A stretch of 64,000 bases of DNA from Nocardia crassostreae (GTDB lineage: Bacteria; Actinomycetota; Actinomycetes; Mycobacteriales; Mycobacteriaceae): contig NZ_BDCH01000013.1 of assembly GCF_001613405.1 (NCBI RefSeq), positions 186,001 through 250,000 on the forward strand, read 5' to 3'. A program made the translations under genes and the position numbers. The notes under the pieces are model-generated. The model was not told where the DNA came from. It saw only the letters and a program-made list of their open reading frames with translations, and searched no databases. This document shows positions 17,678 through 25,664 of the stretch, piece by piece. The stretch's first letter is position 1. Every line of letters begins with the position of its first letter.

Positions 17678-18475
17678 TCACCACCCCTTGGGTGAGCCAA
17701 GGGTTTCGATGAGACTTGCGAAGCTCTGCATACCGAACCCGGCGTCGATCCCCGTGCGGGTAAGGGAGCTGATCAGCCGAGGAAGCCGGGAATCGACGCC
17801 CTGCCCCTCGGCGGTGCGAATCAGCTGGTCCATCAAGGGCGCGTCGAGCTCGAGTCATTCCTCGTCGCCCGGATACCTGCGATCGTCGATCTGCCGGGCG
17901 TAGTCGATGATCACCGGGCCGATCGTCGTCGACATCCAGTGAGTCAGCAGCGGGGCCGTCGTCGTGGCCGGGATGTCGGCCGTGACCAAGAGCGCGGCGC
18001 TGTAGAGGTATCCGGTGAGAGTCGTCCACGCGAAGTTGAGCATGGCCGTCTCGTAGAGGGTGGTCGTACCTGGATCGGATCCCAGAAAGGTTGCGCTGCC
18101 CAGTGTTTCGAGCATCGCCCGGTGGGCGTGGAACAGGTCCGGCGAGCCGCTGTACACGAGCACGGTCTCGGATCGTCCGACGTGTTCCGGATGCCCCATG
18201 AGCGCTCCGTCGAGAAATCGCCCGCCTCGCTCGGTGATTCGAGCGGCCAACCCGCGAATGTGCGCGTCGGTGCCCGAGGTGAGGTTCATGACGTCGTGAG
18301 CGGCGAGATACGGTTCGGCGCGGTCGAAAACGCGGGCGGTGGTGTCGAAGTCGTCCGTGAACAGCAGGACCACGGACGCGGCGGCAACCGCCGCTTGCGC
18401 GCTGTCCGCCAGTGTCGCTCGCTCCGGCCACGATGGTCCGAGAACGGCGACCGACGATGTTGTTGGCGTTGACAT
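17678..18475 (-). pseudogene. Imine-reductase/6PGDH-like NAD(P)-binding protein, decayed
   Basis: The protein starts at ATG 18475 but goes from SVAVLG straight to a late part of the Rossmann domain (ATLADSAQAAVAAASVVLLF). The GxGxxG loop and roughly 25 residues are therefore missing in frame. The middle (HDVMNLTSGT, GGRFLDGALMGHPEHVG, the helix LYETAMLNFAWTTLTGYLYS) is typical of imine reductases. An in-frame TGA at 17855-17857 then interrupts it, and the same frame continues LELDAPLMDQLIRTAEGQGVD to a natural end at 17678. Two independent lesions argue for real decay. A MerR-type promoter lies upstream. Confidence 0.8.
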
Positions 18476-18530
18476 TCGAGCTCTCCCTGCGCTGCGGCGT
18501 CACCGTGCGTGTACGCGGATGCCGCCACGC

Positions 18531-18558
18531 TAGAACCTCACATCGATGTGAGAGTCAA
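18531..18558 (-). promoter_or_regulatory. MerR-type promoter with a 16-bp palindrome in the spacer
   Basis: On the minus strand TTGACT (18558-18553) is followed at once by the perfect palindrome CTCACATCGATGTGAG (18552-18537) and then by GTTCTAGCG, which holds the likely -10. The dyad fills the spacer between -35 and -10, the arrangement used by MerR-family activators with elongated spacers. It faces the decayed imine-reductase-like gene. No MerR gene is in the window. Confidence 0.6.
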
Positions 18559-18574
18559 GGAGAAAGCCGAGATA

Positions 18575-19683
18575 TCAAGCGCCCAGCGCCAGTTGGGTGA
18601 ACGCCCCGAGTGCGTGGTCGATGGGATGTGGCTGTGGCGTTCCGGTCGAGTCGAGTCGGTTCCATCGCTGGAGGTTGACCGCGAACGACATTTGCCGACT
18701 GCCGTCGGCGCTGGTCATGGACATGGCGCCGCCGCCCCATACCGAACCGTCGTGGCCCCAATGGATTCCGCGGCCGGGCACGGTCAGCTTGTGCAGGCCC
18801 AGTCCGTAGTCGATCGTCTTGCCGTCGAACGAAATGACCGGAACGGTGCGTTGCATCTGTGCCAGGGCTGCCGGGCTGATGATTTCACCGGCGAGCAGGA
18901 GGGCGAAGAAGCGGTTCAGGTCCGTGACGGTCGATATGAGCGAGGCACCCACGACATGTCGAAGACGCTGTAATCGCGGGGCGGGGTGATCATGCCGAAC
19001 CATTCCTCGTAGTGCAGTGAATGCGGTCCGGCGATATGCGGTCCGGTCGGAAGTTCGGTGTCGCGCAGCCCGGCGCGTTCGATGATGTCGGCGGTGATGT
19101 ATTTGTCCGCCGACATGCCGGTCACCGACTCCAGGAGCTCGCACATGAGCAGGTAGTTGGTGTTCGAGTACACCCCCGGTGTGCCGCCCGGGGTCCCGGT
19201 GGCGGGCGCCGATACCCCCAGCTCGATCAACTCGGTCGGGTGGAATCGGGTGAGCCGGTTGTCATCCAGGCTCTCCGGCGTCGTTTCGGTCAGAGCGGGA
19301 AAGGCGGCGAGGGACGGGTACGCGTGCGGAAAATACTCGGCGAGGCCGCTGGTGTGATTGATCAACATGCGGACCGTGATCGCCTGCCCGCGTGCACCGG
19401 GCACCAGCCGCGGCAGATAGTGGCCGATGGGCCTGTCGAGTTCTATTGCGCCGCTGTCGACCTGACGCAGTACCGCGGCGGCGGTGAACGACTTGGTGAT
19501 GCTGCCGACGCGATGTCGCATATCGGCCGTGACGGGGCGGCCGGTCGTCACATCGGCGACTCCGGCCGCGCCACGCCAGACCTGATCGCCGTCGCGCACT
19601 TCGGCGAACACTCCGGGCATGCCCGCGTGATGAACGGCCGCCAAGGCGGTTTGCAGCTTCTCGGGATCGAATGTAGTGGTCAC
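18575..19683 (-). pseudogene. Serine hydrolase of the beta-lactamase/penicillin-binding class, frameshifted
   Basis: The N-terminal part (ATG 19683 to about 18945) has GSITKSFTAAAVL with the SxxK nucleophile motif, MLINHTSGLAEYF, and YSNTNYLLMCELLE with the YxN motif. After DMSW the frame changes, and the C-terminal part (STVTDLNRFFALLLAGEI, then GLGLHKL and HWGHDGSVWG for the third motif) runs to 18575. Adding one C to the C3 run at 18948-18950 gives DMSWGASLISTV. No signal peptide is seen. It may be a D,D-peptidase-like or esterase-type enzyme. Confidence 0.82.
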
Positions 19684-19705
19684 GCCACCACTCTCGACCG
19701 AGTGG

Positions 19706-20587
19706 TCACGCGCCGTATTGGAAAATTCTTCCCCATGCCGCGTACCGGTGCCGGGCGATCGCGGGCAGATAGTTCACCGCCAGCGATCCGGGCGTGCGGT
19801 CGGCGAAGATCGAGACGTCTCGGCACAAATGCGCTTGATCGGTATACCCGCAGTCCGCGGCGACCTCGGCAGCGGGCGTGCCCGCCAGCAAACCGTCGAC
19901 GGCGCTGCGGAACCGGACCAGCATCGCCGCCCGTTTGGGCGTCAGCCCGATCTGCGACTCGAACCGCGCCCACAGTCGCTTATGGCTCCAGCCGAGGGAT
20001 TCCGCGAGGTCCCCGATCCGCACCTGCCCCCGCGAGGCCAGGATCCGATGCCACCCCCCGATTACTTCCGGATCGGGCGCCCGCACCGACTCGTCACAGT
20101 GCGCCAGAAACGATTTCGTCACCGCGAACCGCTCGTCCCACGTCCCCGCGGCCCCGAGCTGCTCCCGCAACCGCCGCGCCCGCGCACCCCACAAATCCCC
20201 CAGCTCCGCCACGCTCCCACCCAACTCCGTCGGTGAGATCCCGAGCGCCGAATAGGCCCGTTCGGCCGACAACCGAACCTCGATGCATTCGGCCCGCTCG
20301 CTCCGCACCCGCATAGCCTCCAGCGGCAGCCCCGCGACGAACCCGCCGAGCGCCCGCCGCCCCACCGCATCCTCGACGACCACCTCTCGCCCGCCGAACT
20401 CGATCGCCACCGTGACCGCCGCCGCCCCCGCAACCCGCAGATCCACCCCCGCCCCACCCACATCCCGATACCCGATGATCGCCACCCCGCGCGGCACACC
20501 CCCGACCGCGCGAACTCCCACCCACCCGACTTCCGCCCGAAATCCACACCGCCCACCAGTCCAGGCTACGGGCCGAGCAGGTCCCAC
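19706..20587 (-). CDS. AraC-family transcriptional regulator
   Basis: About 293 residues if GTG 20587 is used; internal GTG starts are possible because the first ~30 residues are poorly conserved. The C-terminal two helix-turn-helices are clear: GQVRIGDLAESLGWSHKRL, FESQIGLTPKRAAMLVRFR and AAEVAADCGYTDQAHLCRD. The N-terminal part is a beta-rich sensor domain (VDLRVAGAAAVTVAIEFGG) of the DUF6597 or AraC-binding type. The gene overlaps the end of the VOC gene by 22 bases and precedes the serine hydrolase by 22 bases, so these three are probably one operon. Confidence 0.85.
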   Translation of the reverse strand: MGPARPVAWTGGRCGFRAEVGWVGVRAVGGVPRGVAIIGYRDVGGAGVDLRVAGAAAVTVAIEFGGREVVVEDAVGRRALGGFVAGLPLEAMRVRSERAECIEVRLSAERAYSALGISPTELGGSVAELGDLWGARARRLREQLGAAGTWDERFAVTKSFLAHCDESVRAPDPEVIGGWHRILASRGQVRIGDLAESLGWSHKRLWARFESQIGLTPKRAAMLVRFRSAVDGLLAGTPAAEVAADCGYTDQAHLCRDVSIFADRTPGSLAVNYLPAIARHRYAAWGRIFQYGA

Positions 20588-20955
20588 TTGTTGCCGGAGA
20601 TGTCGAGGAAGACGGCTACCTGCCCGTAGGGTTCGGTGCGGGGGGTGGTGGTGAACTCGACTCCGGCGGTGCGCATTCGGTGGTAGGCGGCGGTGAAGTC
20701 GGGGACGCGGAGGAAGAAGCCTACGCGGCCGGAGAATTGGTTGCCGATGGCGGCATGCTGGGTGGGGCCGTCGGCTCGGGCGAGGAGGATGCCGGTGGCC
20801 GTGTGGGGCGGGCGGACCACGACCCAGCGTTTGTGGCGGCCGTCGTTGGTGCGGGAGGGGGAGTCCTCGATCAGATCGAAACCCAGGGTTTGCACGAAGA
20901 ATTCGATGGCGCGGTCGTAGTCCTCGACGATGATCGTGATCAACTCCAGGTGCAC
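20566..20955 (-). CDS. VOC-superfamily (glyoxalase/bleomycin-resistance-like) protein
   Basis: 129 residues with two beta-alpha-beta-beta-beta units: LITIIVEDYDRAIEFFVQTL and GFFLRVPDFTAAYHRMRTAG, ending AVFLDISGNKWDLLGP. A metal-binding Glu at the usual C-terminal place (LxDPxGNxxE) is replaced by Asp in KWDLLGP, so enzyme activity is uncertain. GTG at 20955 opens the fold at once. It lies just downstream of the response regulator (20 bases apart) and overlaps the AraC gene. Confidence 0.88.
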   Translation of the reverse strand: MHLELITIIVEDYDRAIEFFVQTLGFDLIEDSPSRTNDGRHKRWVVVRPPHTATGILLARADGPTQHAAIGNQFSGRVGFFLRVPDFTAAYHRMRTAGVEFTTTPRTEPYGQVAVFLDISGNKWDLLGP

Positions 20956-20975
20956 ACCGTGAGCGTACCGGGCCG

Positions 20976-21653
20976 TCAATGGCCGATGTCGTGCTCGCCA
21001 GGGGTGATCAGGCCGCTTTCGTAGGCGAAGACGACCATCTGGGTGCGGTCGCGCAGGCCCAGTTTGGTGAGAATGCTGGAGACGTGGGATTTGACGGTGG
21101 CGGGGCCGATGAACAGGCGGGCGGCGATTTCGGAATTGGTGTGACCGCGGGCTATGGCGGCGAGCACATCGCGTTCGCGATCGGTGAGGCGGTGCAGGCG
21201 CTGGGCGACCGCGGAGTCGGCGGCGCGGTGAGTGGTGAACTGGCCGATGAGGCGGCGGGTGATGGTGGGGGACAGGAGGGCGCCGCCATCGGCCACCGTG
21301 CGGACGGCGTCGGCGAGGTGGTCGGCCGGAATATCCTTGAGGACGAAGCCGCTGGCGCCCGCGCGCAGGGCCGGGTAGACGTACTCGTCCGGGTCGAAAG
21401 TGGTCAGGATGAGGACGCGGACGGGCCAATCCGCCTCGGCGAGCAGGCGTTCGGTGGCTTCTAGACCGTCCATGCCGGGCATGCGGATATCCATGAGGAC
21501 GACATCGGGGCGGTGGGCGTGCGCCGACTTGATCGCCTCCGCGCCGGTACCGGCCTGGCCGACCACCTCGATATCGCGGTGAATGCCCAGGATCATGGCG
21601 AAACCGCCTCGGACGAGGGCTTGGTCATCGACTATGAGAACGCGGACGGTCAC
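20976..21653 (-). CDS. NarL/FixJ-family response regulator
   Basis: 225 residues. The receiver has VLIVDDQALVR, the phospho-accepting Asp in DVVLMDIRMPGMDG, and Lys in GFVLKDIP. The LuxR-type DNA-binding domain has LTDRERDVLAAIARGHTN and GPATVKSHVSSILTKLGL. It overlaps the kinase gene by four bases and forms a two-component system with it. The divergent MMPL transporter is a likely target, as is common for this gene order, but the site is not proven. Confidence 0.95.
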   Translation of the reverse strand: MTVRVLIVDDQALVRGGFAMILGIHRDIEVVGQAGTGAEAIKSAHAHRPDVVLMDIRMPGMDGLEATERLLAEADWPVRVLILTTFDPDEYVYPALRAGASGFVLKDIPADHLADAVRTVADGGALLSPTITRRLIGQFTTHRAADSAVAQRLHRLTDRERDVLAAIARGHTNSEIAARLFIGPATVKSHVSSILTKLGLRDRTQMVVFAYESGLITPGEHDIGH

Positions 21654-22939
21654 GGGCGTCCGCCCTCGAGCGGTAGATGGGCGACCACCCGGAATCCTCC
21701 TCCCGCCCGGGGCCCCGCATCCAGGCTGCCGCCCAACAGTAGTGCGCGCTCACGCATTCCGACGATGCCGTGCCCGCCCGCGGGCACGCGGGTCTCGGAT
21801 GCGGCGCCGTCGTCGAGTATCTCCAGGGTCAGCCCGGTGCGGTCGCGGCTCAGCCCGACCTCGGCGCGCGTCCCCGGGCCCGCATGCTTGAGAACATTGG
21901 TGAGCGCCTCCTGCACAATGCGATACGCGAACAGGTCCACGCGGTCGGGCAGACCTTCCGGCAGATCCCGTGCCGCGAAGGCGACCGGAACGCCCGCGGC
22001 GCTGATCTGCTCGACCAATCGGGGCAGATCCGCGAGCCCCGGTTGCGGTCCCAGCCAGGCGGAGTCACTGTCCGGGCGCAGGACGCCGAGTAGATGCCGC
22101 AGTTCGTCCAGCGCCTCGCGCCCCGCCTCCTCCACCGCGCCCATGGCCTGCACCGCGGCAGTGAGATCCTGGGCCGCAACGGCTTTGGCGGCACCGGCCT
22201 GCACCGTCATGAGGCTCACCCGGTGCGCGACCACATCGTGGAGTTCACGAGCGATGCGCGTGCGCTCCTCCGCCATGATGCGTCGCGCCTCGGCGGCACG
22301 CTCGCGCAGCACCTGTGCGGCGCGTTCCTCTCGCAGTTGTAGCCTGCGCCCGACATACCAAGCCCCCGTCAGCGCCACGGTGCCGAAAATCGCTTCCTCC
22401 CAACACCTTCCGGGATGGTCGAGCCCGTCGATATTGACCGCGGCGATCGCGGCGGCCACTCCCGCCGGACCCCAATAGCTGTCGGGCGCGTACCGGCCGA
22501 CGCTGTAGAGCGCCACCAAGGTCGCCGCACCGACATAGGCATCGTCGACGACCACGAGCGGAATCCAAGCGACCAGCAGCAACCCCAGCACCGGCAACGG
22601 GGCACGGCGTCGCCAATACAGCGCGGCATTCGCCGCCACGAAAACCACCAGCACGAGCGGTGATACCGCACCGAGCGCGCGCCAGTGCAGCGAATCCCCG
22701 GGCCCCTCCACGAGAAACACCGTCGCCAGCAAGGCCACGACCGCGAGCACCGCATCCGCGACCCGCGGCCACCGGGCGAACGGACCCCGAAAACCGCGAG
22801 CTCCGGCCACAACAGGCGCATCCGGGGACAGCGAACCGTTCGTGGCGGCCCGCCGATGGCCGACCGGCAGCCCGGTCGGTGAGACGTCAGCAGGCACGGC
22901 CTCACCGTACGCGCAGTCACACGCACGATCACCCGCCAT
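21650..22939 (-). CDS. NarL-type sensor histidine kinase
   Basis: About 429 residues from ATG 22939. The N-terminal ~75 residues are a polar region. Five or so membrane helices follow (VADAVLAVVALLATVFLVEG, LVLVVFVAANAALYW, LPVLGLLLVAWIPLVVV). A coiled linker leads to HisKA_3 (TRIARELHDVVAHRVSLM), and HATPase_c ends GHGIVGMRERALLLGG. The start is uncertain: the frame is open to 23197, and internal GTG starts closer to the first helix are possible. It is divergent from the MMPL gene and coupled to the response regulator. Confidence 0.92.
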   Translation of the reverse strand: MAGDRACDCAYGEAVPADVSPTGLPVGHRRAATNGSLSPDAPVVAGARGFRGPFARWPRVADAVLAVVALLATVFLVEGPGDSLHWRALGAVSPLVLVVFVAANAALYWRRRAPLPVLGLLLVAWIPLVVVDDAYVGAATLVALYSVGRYAPDSYWGPAGVAAAIAAVNIDGLDHPGRCWEEAIFGTVALTGAWYVGRRLQLREERAAQVLRERAAEARRIMAEERTRIARELHDVVAHRVSLMTVQAGAAKAVAAQDLTAAVQAMGAVEEAGREALDELRHLLGVLRPDSDSAWLGPQPGLADLPRLVEQISAAGVPVAFAARDLPEGLPDRVDLFAYRIVQEALTNVLKHAGPGTRAEVGLSRDRTGLTLEILDDGAASETRVPAGGHGIVGMRERALLLGGSLDAGPRAGGGFRVVAHLPLEGGRP

Positions 22940-23363
22940 GAGACGGATTCCATGATCGCCGCACGGCGGATCAGCCCGCCGGATCCCCATGTCGGAACCC
23001 GTCTCGCGGCGGAGGCCGGAGCCACCTTCCGGCTGGCGACCGCCCGCTCGACCGCGAGGGCCATTGACCACCGGAGCCGAACCCGCACTTCTGCTCCGCC
23101 GCACTGCTGTTCCACAGCGTTGGTGTGTCGCGCCGGTGTGCTCCGACACCGCCGCGTCATGCAACGGCGCTGCGAGGTGCGGGCCGGGGCGTCGCACCGC
23201 AGAGCTGCGGTGCAGTGATGTTGGCGCGCTACCGCGCTGCTGCGGTGTCGAACAGCGGATCTGCCGCGGGCTGCCGGGGCGTCGCGGGGTGGTGCTGCGG
23301 GTCAGGTTGTGCGCCTTGGGGCTGGACGCCGGGTTGCCGGGAGATTAGAGGGAGAACACGATC
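22940..23363. other. 424-bp divergent intergenic region between the kinase and MMPL genes
   Basis: No convincing gene is seen here. The region is GC-rich and holds several related inverted repeats. One has arms CGGTGT and ACACCG at 23134-23151 with a six-base loop, and a longer one lies at 23194-23213. Promoters for both directions should be here. The MMPL start is preceded by AGAGGGAG. Confidence 0.6.
23194..23213. promoter_or_regulatory. Nine-base inverted repeat upstream of the MMPL gene
   Basis: GCACCGCAG and CTGCGGTGC are perfect nine-base arms around AG. The dyad lies 150 bases before the transporter start and 255 bases before the kinase start. It could be the operator of the neighbouring NarL-type regulator or a transcribed hairpin; the sequence alone does not decide. 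Confidence 0.45.
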
Positions 23364-25664
23364 ATGAACCGATTCACTCGTCGCATCGGTGATGCGGCCG
23401 CGCGCCGGCCGTGGCGCACGCTGGGGAGCTGGGCGGCAATGCTTGCGCTGCTGCTGGCCTTGGCCGGGACTGTCGGGGGCTCGTTTGCCGACGACTTCAT
23501 CGCGCCCGGGAGTCAGAGTGAGACGGCGCTGGGGTTGCTGGAGGAGCGGGTTCCCGAGGCGGCGCGGGGGAGCACCATGGCTGTATTCGCGGCTGCGCCC
23601 GGGGAGCGGTTGGATCAGGACCGGGATGCTGTCGTTGCTGCGGTGGAGCGCCTGTCGGAAGTGGACCACGTTGCGGGGGTGATGGATCCGTTTGCGGCGG
23701 GCACGGTTTCGGCCGATGGACGGATCGGGTATTCCGAGATCGTTTTCGATGTGGCCGTGACGGAGTTGGGCGCGGCTGTGCTGTCTGTGCTCGCCGAAGC
23801 CATGGATCCGGCGCGCGAGGCGGGGCTGGTCGCCGAGTTGGGCGGGGATGCCGCGTTCGTGAATGCCGAGGCTGAGACGTCGGGAATCGAGGCGGTGGGT
23901 TTGTTGGCGGCCGTGGTGGTGCTGCTCGTCGTGCTCGGTACCGTTGTGGCCGCCCTGGTTCCGATCGTGATCGCCGTGGCGGCGGTCGCGGTGGGGCTCG
24001 GCGGCGTTGTGCTGCTGGCCAATGCGATGGATGTGTCGACGTCGGCGCCGACGATTGCCGCGATGATCGGGCTGGGGGTCGGCATCGATTACGCCCTGTT
24101 CATCGTGACCAGGTATCGCGAGCATCGGATGGCGGGCCAGGGCAATGCGGTCGCGCTGTCGCTGGCCATGAGCTCCTCCGGTGCGGTCGTGGTGTTCTCG
24201 GGTGGCACCGTGGTGCTGGCCATGGCGGCCCTGGGCTTGACCGGAGTCGGGCTGCTCACCTCGATCGGGTTCGCCACCGCACTGGTGGTGCTGATCGCCA
24301 TCGCCGCCGCCCTCACTCTGCTCCCCGCACTGCTGGCGCTGCTCGGCGATCGAATCGATGCGGGCCGGGTGGGTTGGCGTCAGCGGCGGGCGGTAGCTCG
24401 GTCGGCGCGGGCCACGACTCCGATGTCGAGGGCAGGGATTTCGGCATCCAGGGCAGTGCCACCGGCGTCGAATGGCGGGACCCCGGAGACGCAGGTGAGC
24501 GGTCCGGTGATGCGGACGGGATGGTGGCGGTTCGCGCATCGGGTGGCGGGGCGGCCGTGGCCCTATCTGCTGGTTGCCGGGGCGGTATTGGTGGGGTTGG
24601 CTACGCCGACGCTGTGGATGGAAACCGGGTTTCCGGATGCGGGGGATGATACGACCCGGGCCAGTCATCGGCGGGCATACGACTTGCTGGTGGAAGGGTT
24701 CGGGCCGGGGGTGAACGGGCCGTTGCTGGTTGTCGTGGATCTGCGGCGGGCAGGGGTGGATGGCATGGGTTTGGCGGAGTTGGGGGCGCGGATCGCGGCC
24801 GATCCGGGGATCGAACAGGTGGGTGCGGTGCAGTCGGCGCCCGGTGGGGATGCCGTGGTTATCCCTGTTCGGCCCACCACCGGGCCTTCGGATCCTGCTA
24901 CCGGCGAAACACTCACGCGCATACGCGATCTCGTACCGGACAATGTCGCGGTGGCGGGGATGACCGCGATGACCGACGATCTCACGCGGCAGCTCGATGA
25001 CACGCTGCCGGTTTTCGTGGCTGCGATCCTCGTGACGTCGTTTCTGTTGCTGCTCATCGTTTTCCGCTCGCTGTTGGTGCCGCTGAAGGCGGTGGTCATG
25101 AACCTGTTGTCCATCGGCGGCGCCTACGGCGTTTTGGTCGCCGTCTTCCAATGGGGCTGGTGCGCCGGGCTGTTCGGGCTCGAGGACACCTATCGGATCG
25201 CTTCGCCGATACCGGTGATCGCCTTCGCTGCGCTGTTCGGGCTGTCGATGGACTACGAGGTGTTCCTGCTCTCGCGCATCCGGGAGGAGTACGACGCCAC
25301 CGGGGACAATGCCGAATCGGTGGCGCGGGGCATCTCGGGCACCGGGCGGGTCATCACGGCCGCCGCCCTGATCATGACCGCGGTGTTCATGGGCCTCGTC
25401 GTCAACCCGTCACCGATGGTGGCCATGATGGGCCTCGGCTTGGCGACGGCGATCCTGCTCGACGCGACCATCGTGCGGATGGTGCTGGTGCCCGCGACCA
25501 TGGCGTTGCTAGGGCGGGCGAACTGGTGGCTTCCGGACTGGCTGGAGCGGCGGCTGCTGCGCTTGACTCATCCGGAAACGCTGGAGCCCGAAGCGATCTC
25601 CGGTGCGGATTACGGGCTCGGGGCGGTCGGGAAGAATCCGGTCTCGATGAAGAAATCGAAATAG
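23364..25664 (+). CDS. MMPL-family RND transporter
   Basis: 766 residues in two halves. Each has one membrane helix (near residues 20-40 and ~395-415), a large extracytoplasmic domain and a cluster of five to six helices. Signature segments are APTIAAMIGLGVGIDYALFIVTRYREH with the proton-relay Asp in GIDYALF, and FAALFGLSMDYEVFLLSRIREE with the matching SMDYEVF in the second half. Such proteins export lipids or drugs in mycolate-containing actinobacteria. The spacer between halves (residues ~345-385) is Ala/Ser/Thr-rich. It is divergent from a NarL-type system and convergent, with a 55-base overlap, on the NRPS gene. Confidence 0.93.
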   Translation: MNRFTRRIGDAAARRPWRTLGSWAAMLALLLALAGTVGGSFADDFIAPGSQSETALGLLEERVPEAARGSTMAVFAAAPGERLDQDRDAVVAAVERLSEVDHVAGVMDPFAAGTVSADGRIGYSEIVFDVAVTELGAAVLSVLAEAMDPAREAGLVAELGGDAAFVNAEAETSGIEAVGLLAAVVVLLVVLGTVVAALVPIVIAVAAVAVGLGGVVLLANAMDVSTSAPTIAAMIGLGVGIDYALFIVTRYREHRMAGQGNAVALSLAMSSSGAVVVFSGGTVVLAMAALGLTGVGLLTSIGFATALVVLIAIAAALTLLPALLALLGDRIDAGRVGWRQRRAVARSARATTPMSRAGISASRAVPPASNGGTPETQVSGPVMRTGWWRFAHRVAGRPWPYLLVAGAVLVGLATPTLWMETGFPDAGDDTTRASHRRAYDLLVEGFGPGVNGPLLVVVDLRRAGVDGMGLAELGARIAADPGIEQVGAVQSAPGGDAVVIPVRPTTGPSDPATGETLTRIRDLVPDNVAVAGMTAMTDDLTRQLDDTLPVFVAAILVTSFLLLLIVFRSLLVPLKAVVMNLLSIGGAYGVLVAVFQWGWCAGLFGLEDTYRIASPIPVIAFAALFGLSMDYEVFLLSRIREEYDATGDNAESVARGISGTGRVITAAALIMTAVFMGLVVNPSPMVAMMGLGLATAILLDATIVRMVLVPATMALLGRANWWLPDWLERRLLRLTHPETLEPEAISGADYGLGAVGKNPVSMKKSK

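Noticed and set aside
16608..17903. A long alternative plus-strand frame over the WYL gene
   Set aside because: Arg/Gly-rich shadow translation; the WYL protein in the neighbouring frame is complete.
23229..25151. A 640-codon minus-strand frame opposite the MMPL gene
   Set aside because: Low-complexity His/Gln/Arg-rich product; the MMPL signatures are on the plus strand.
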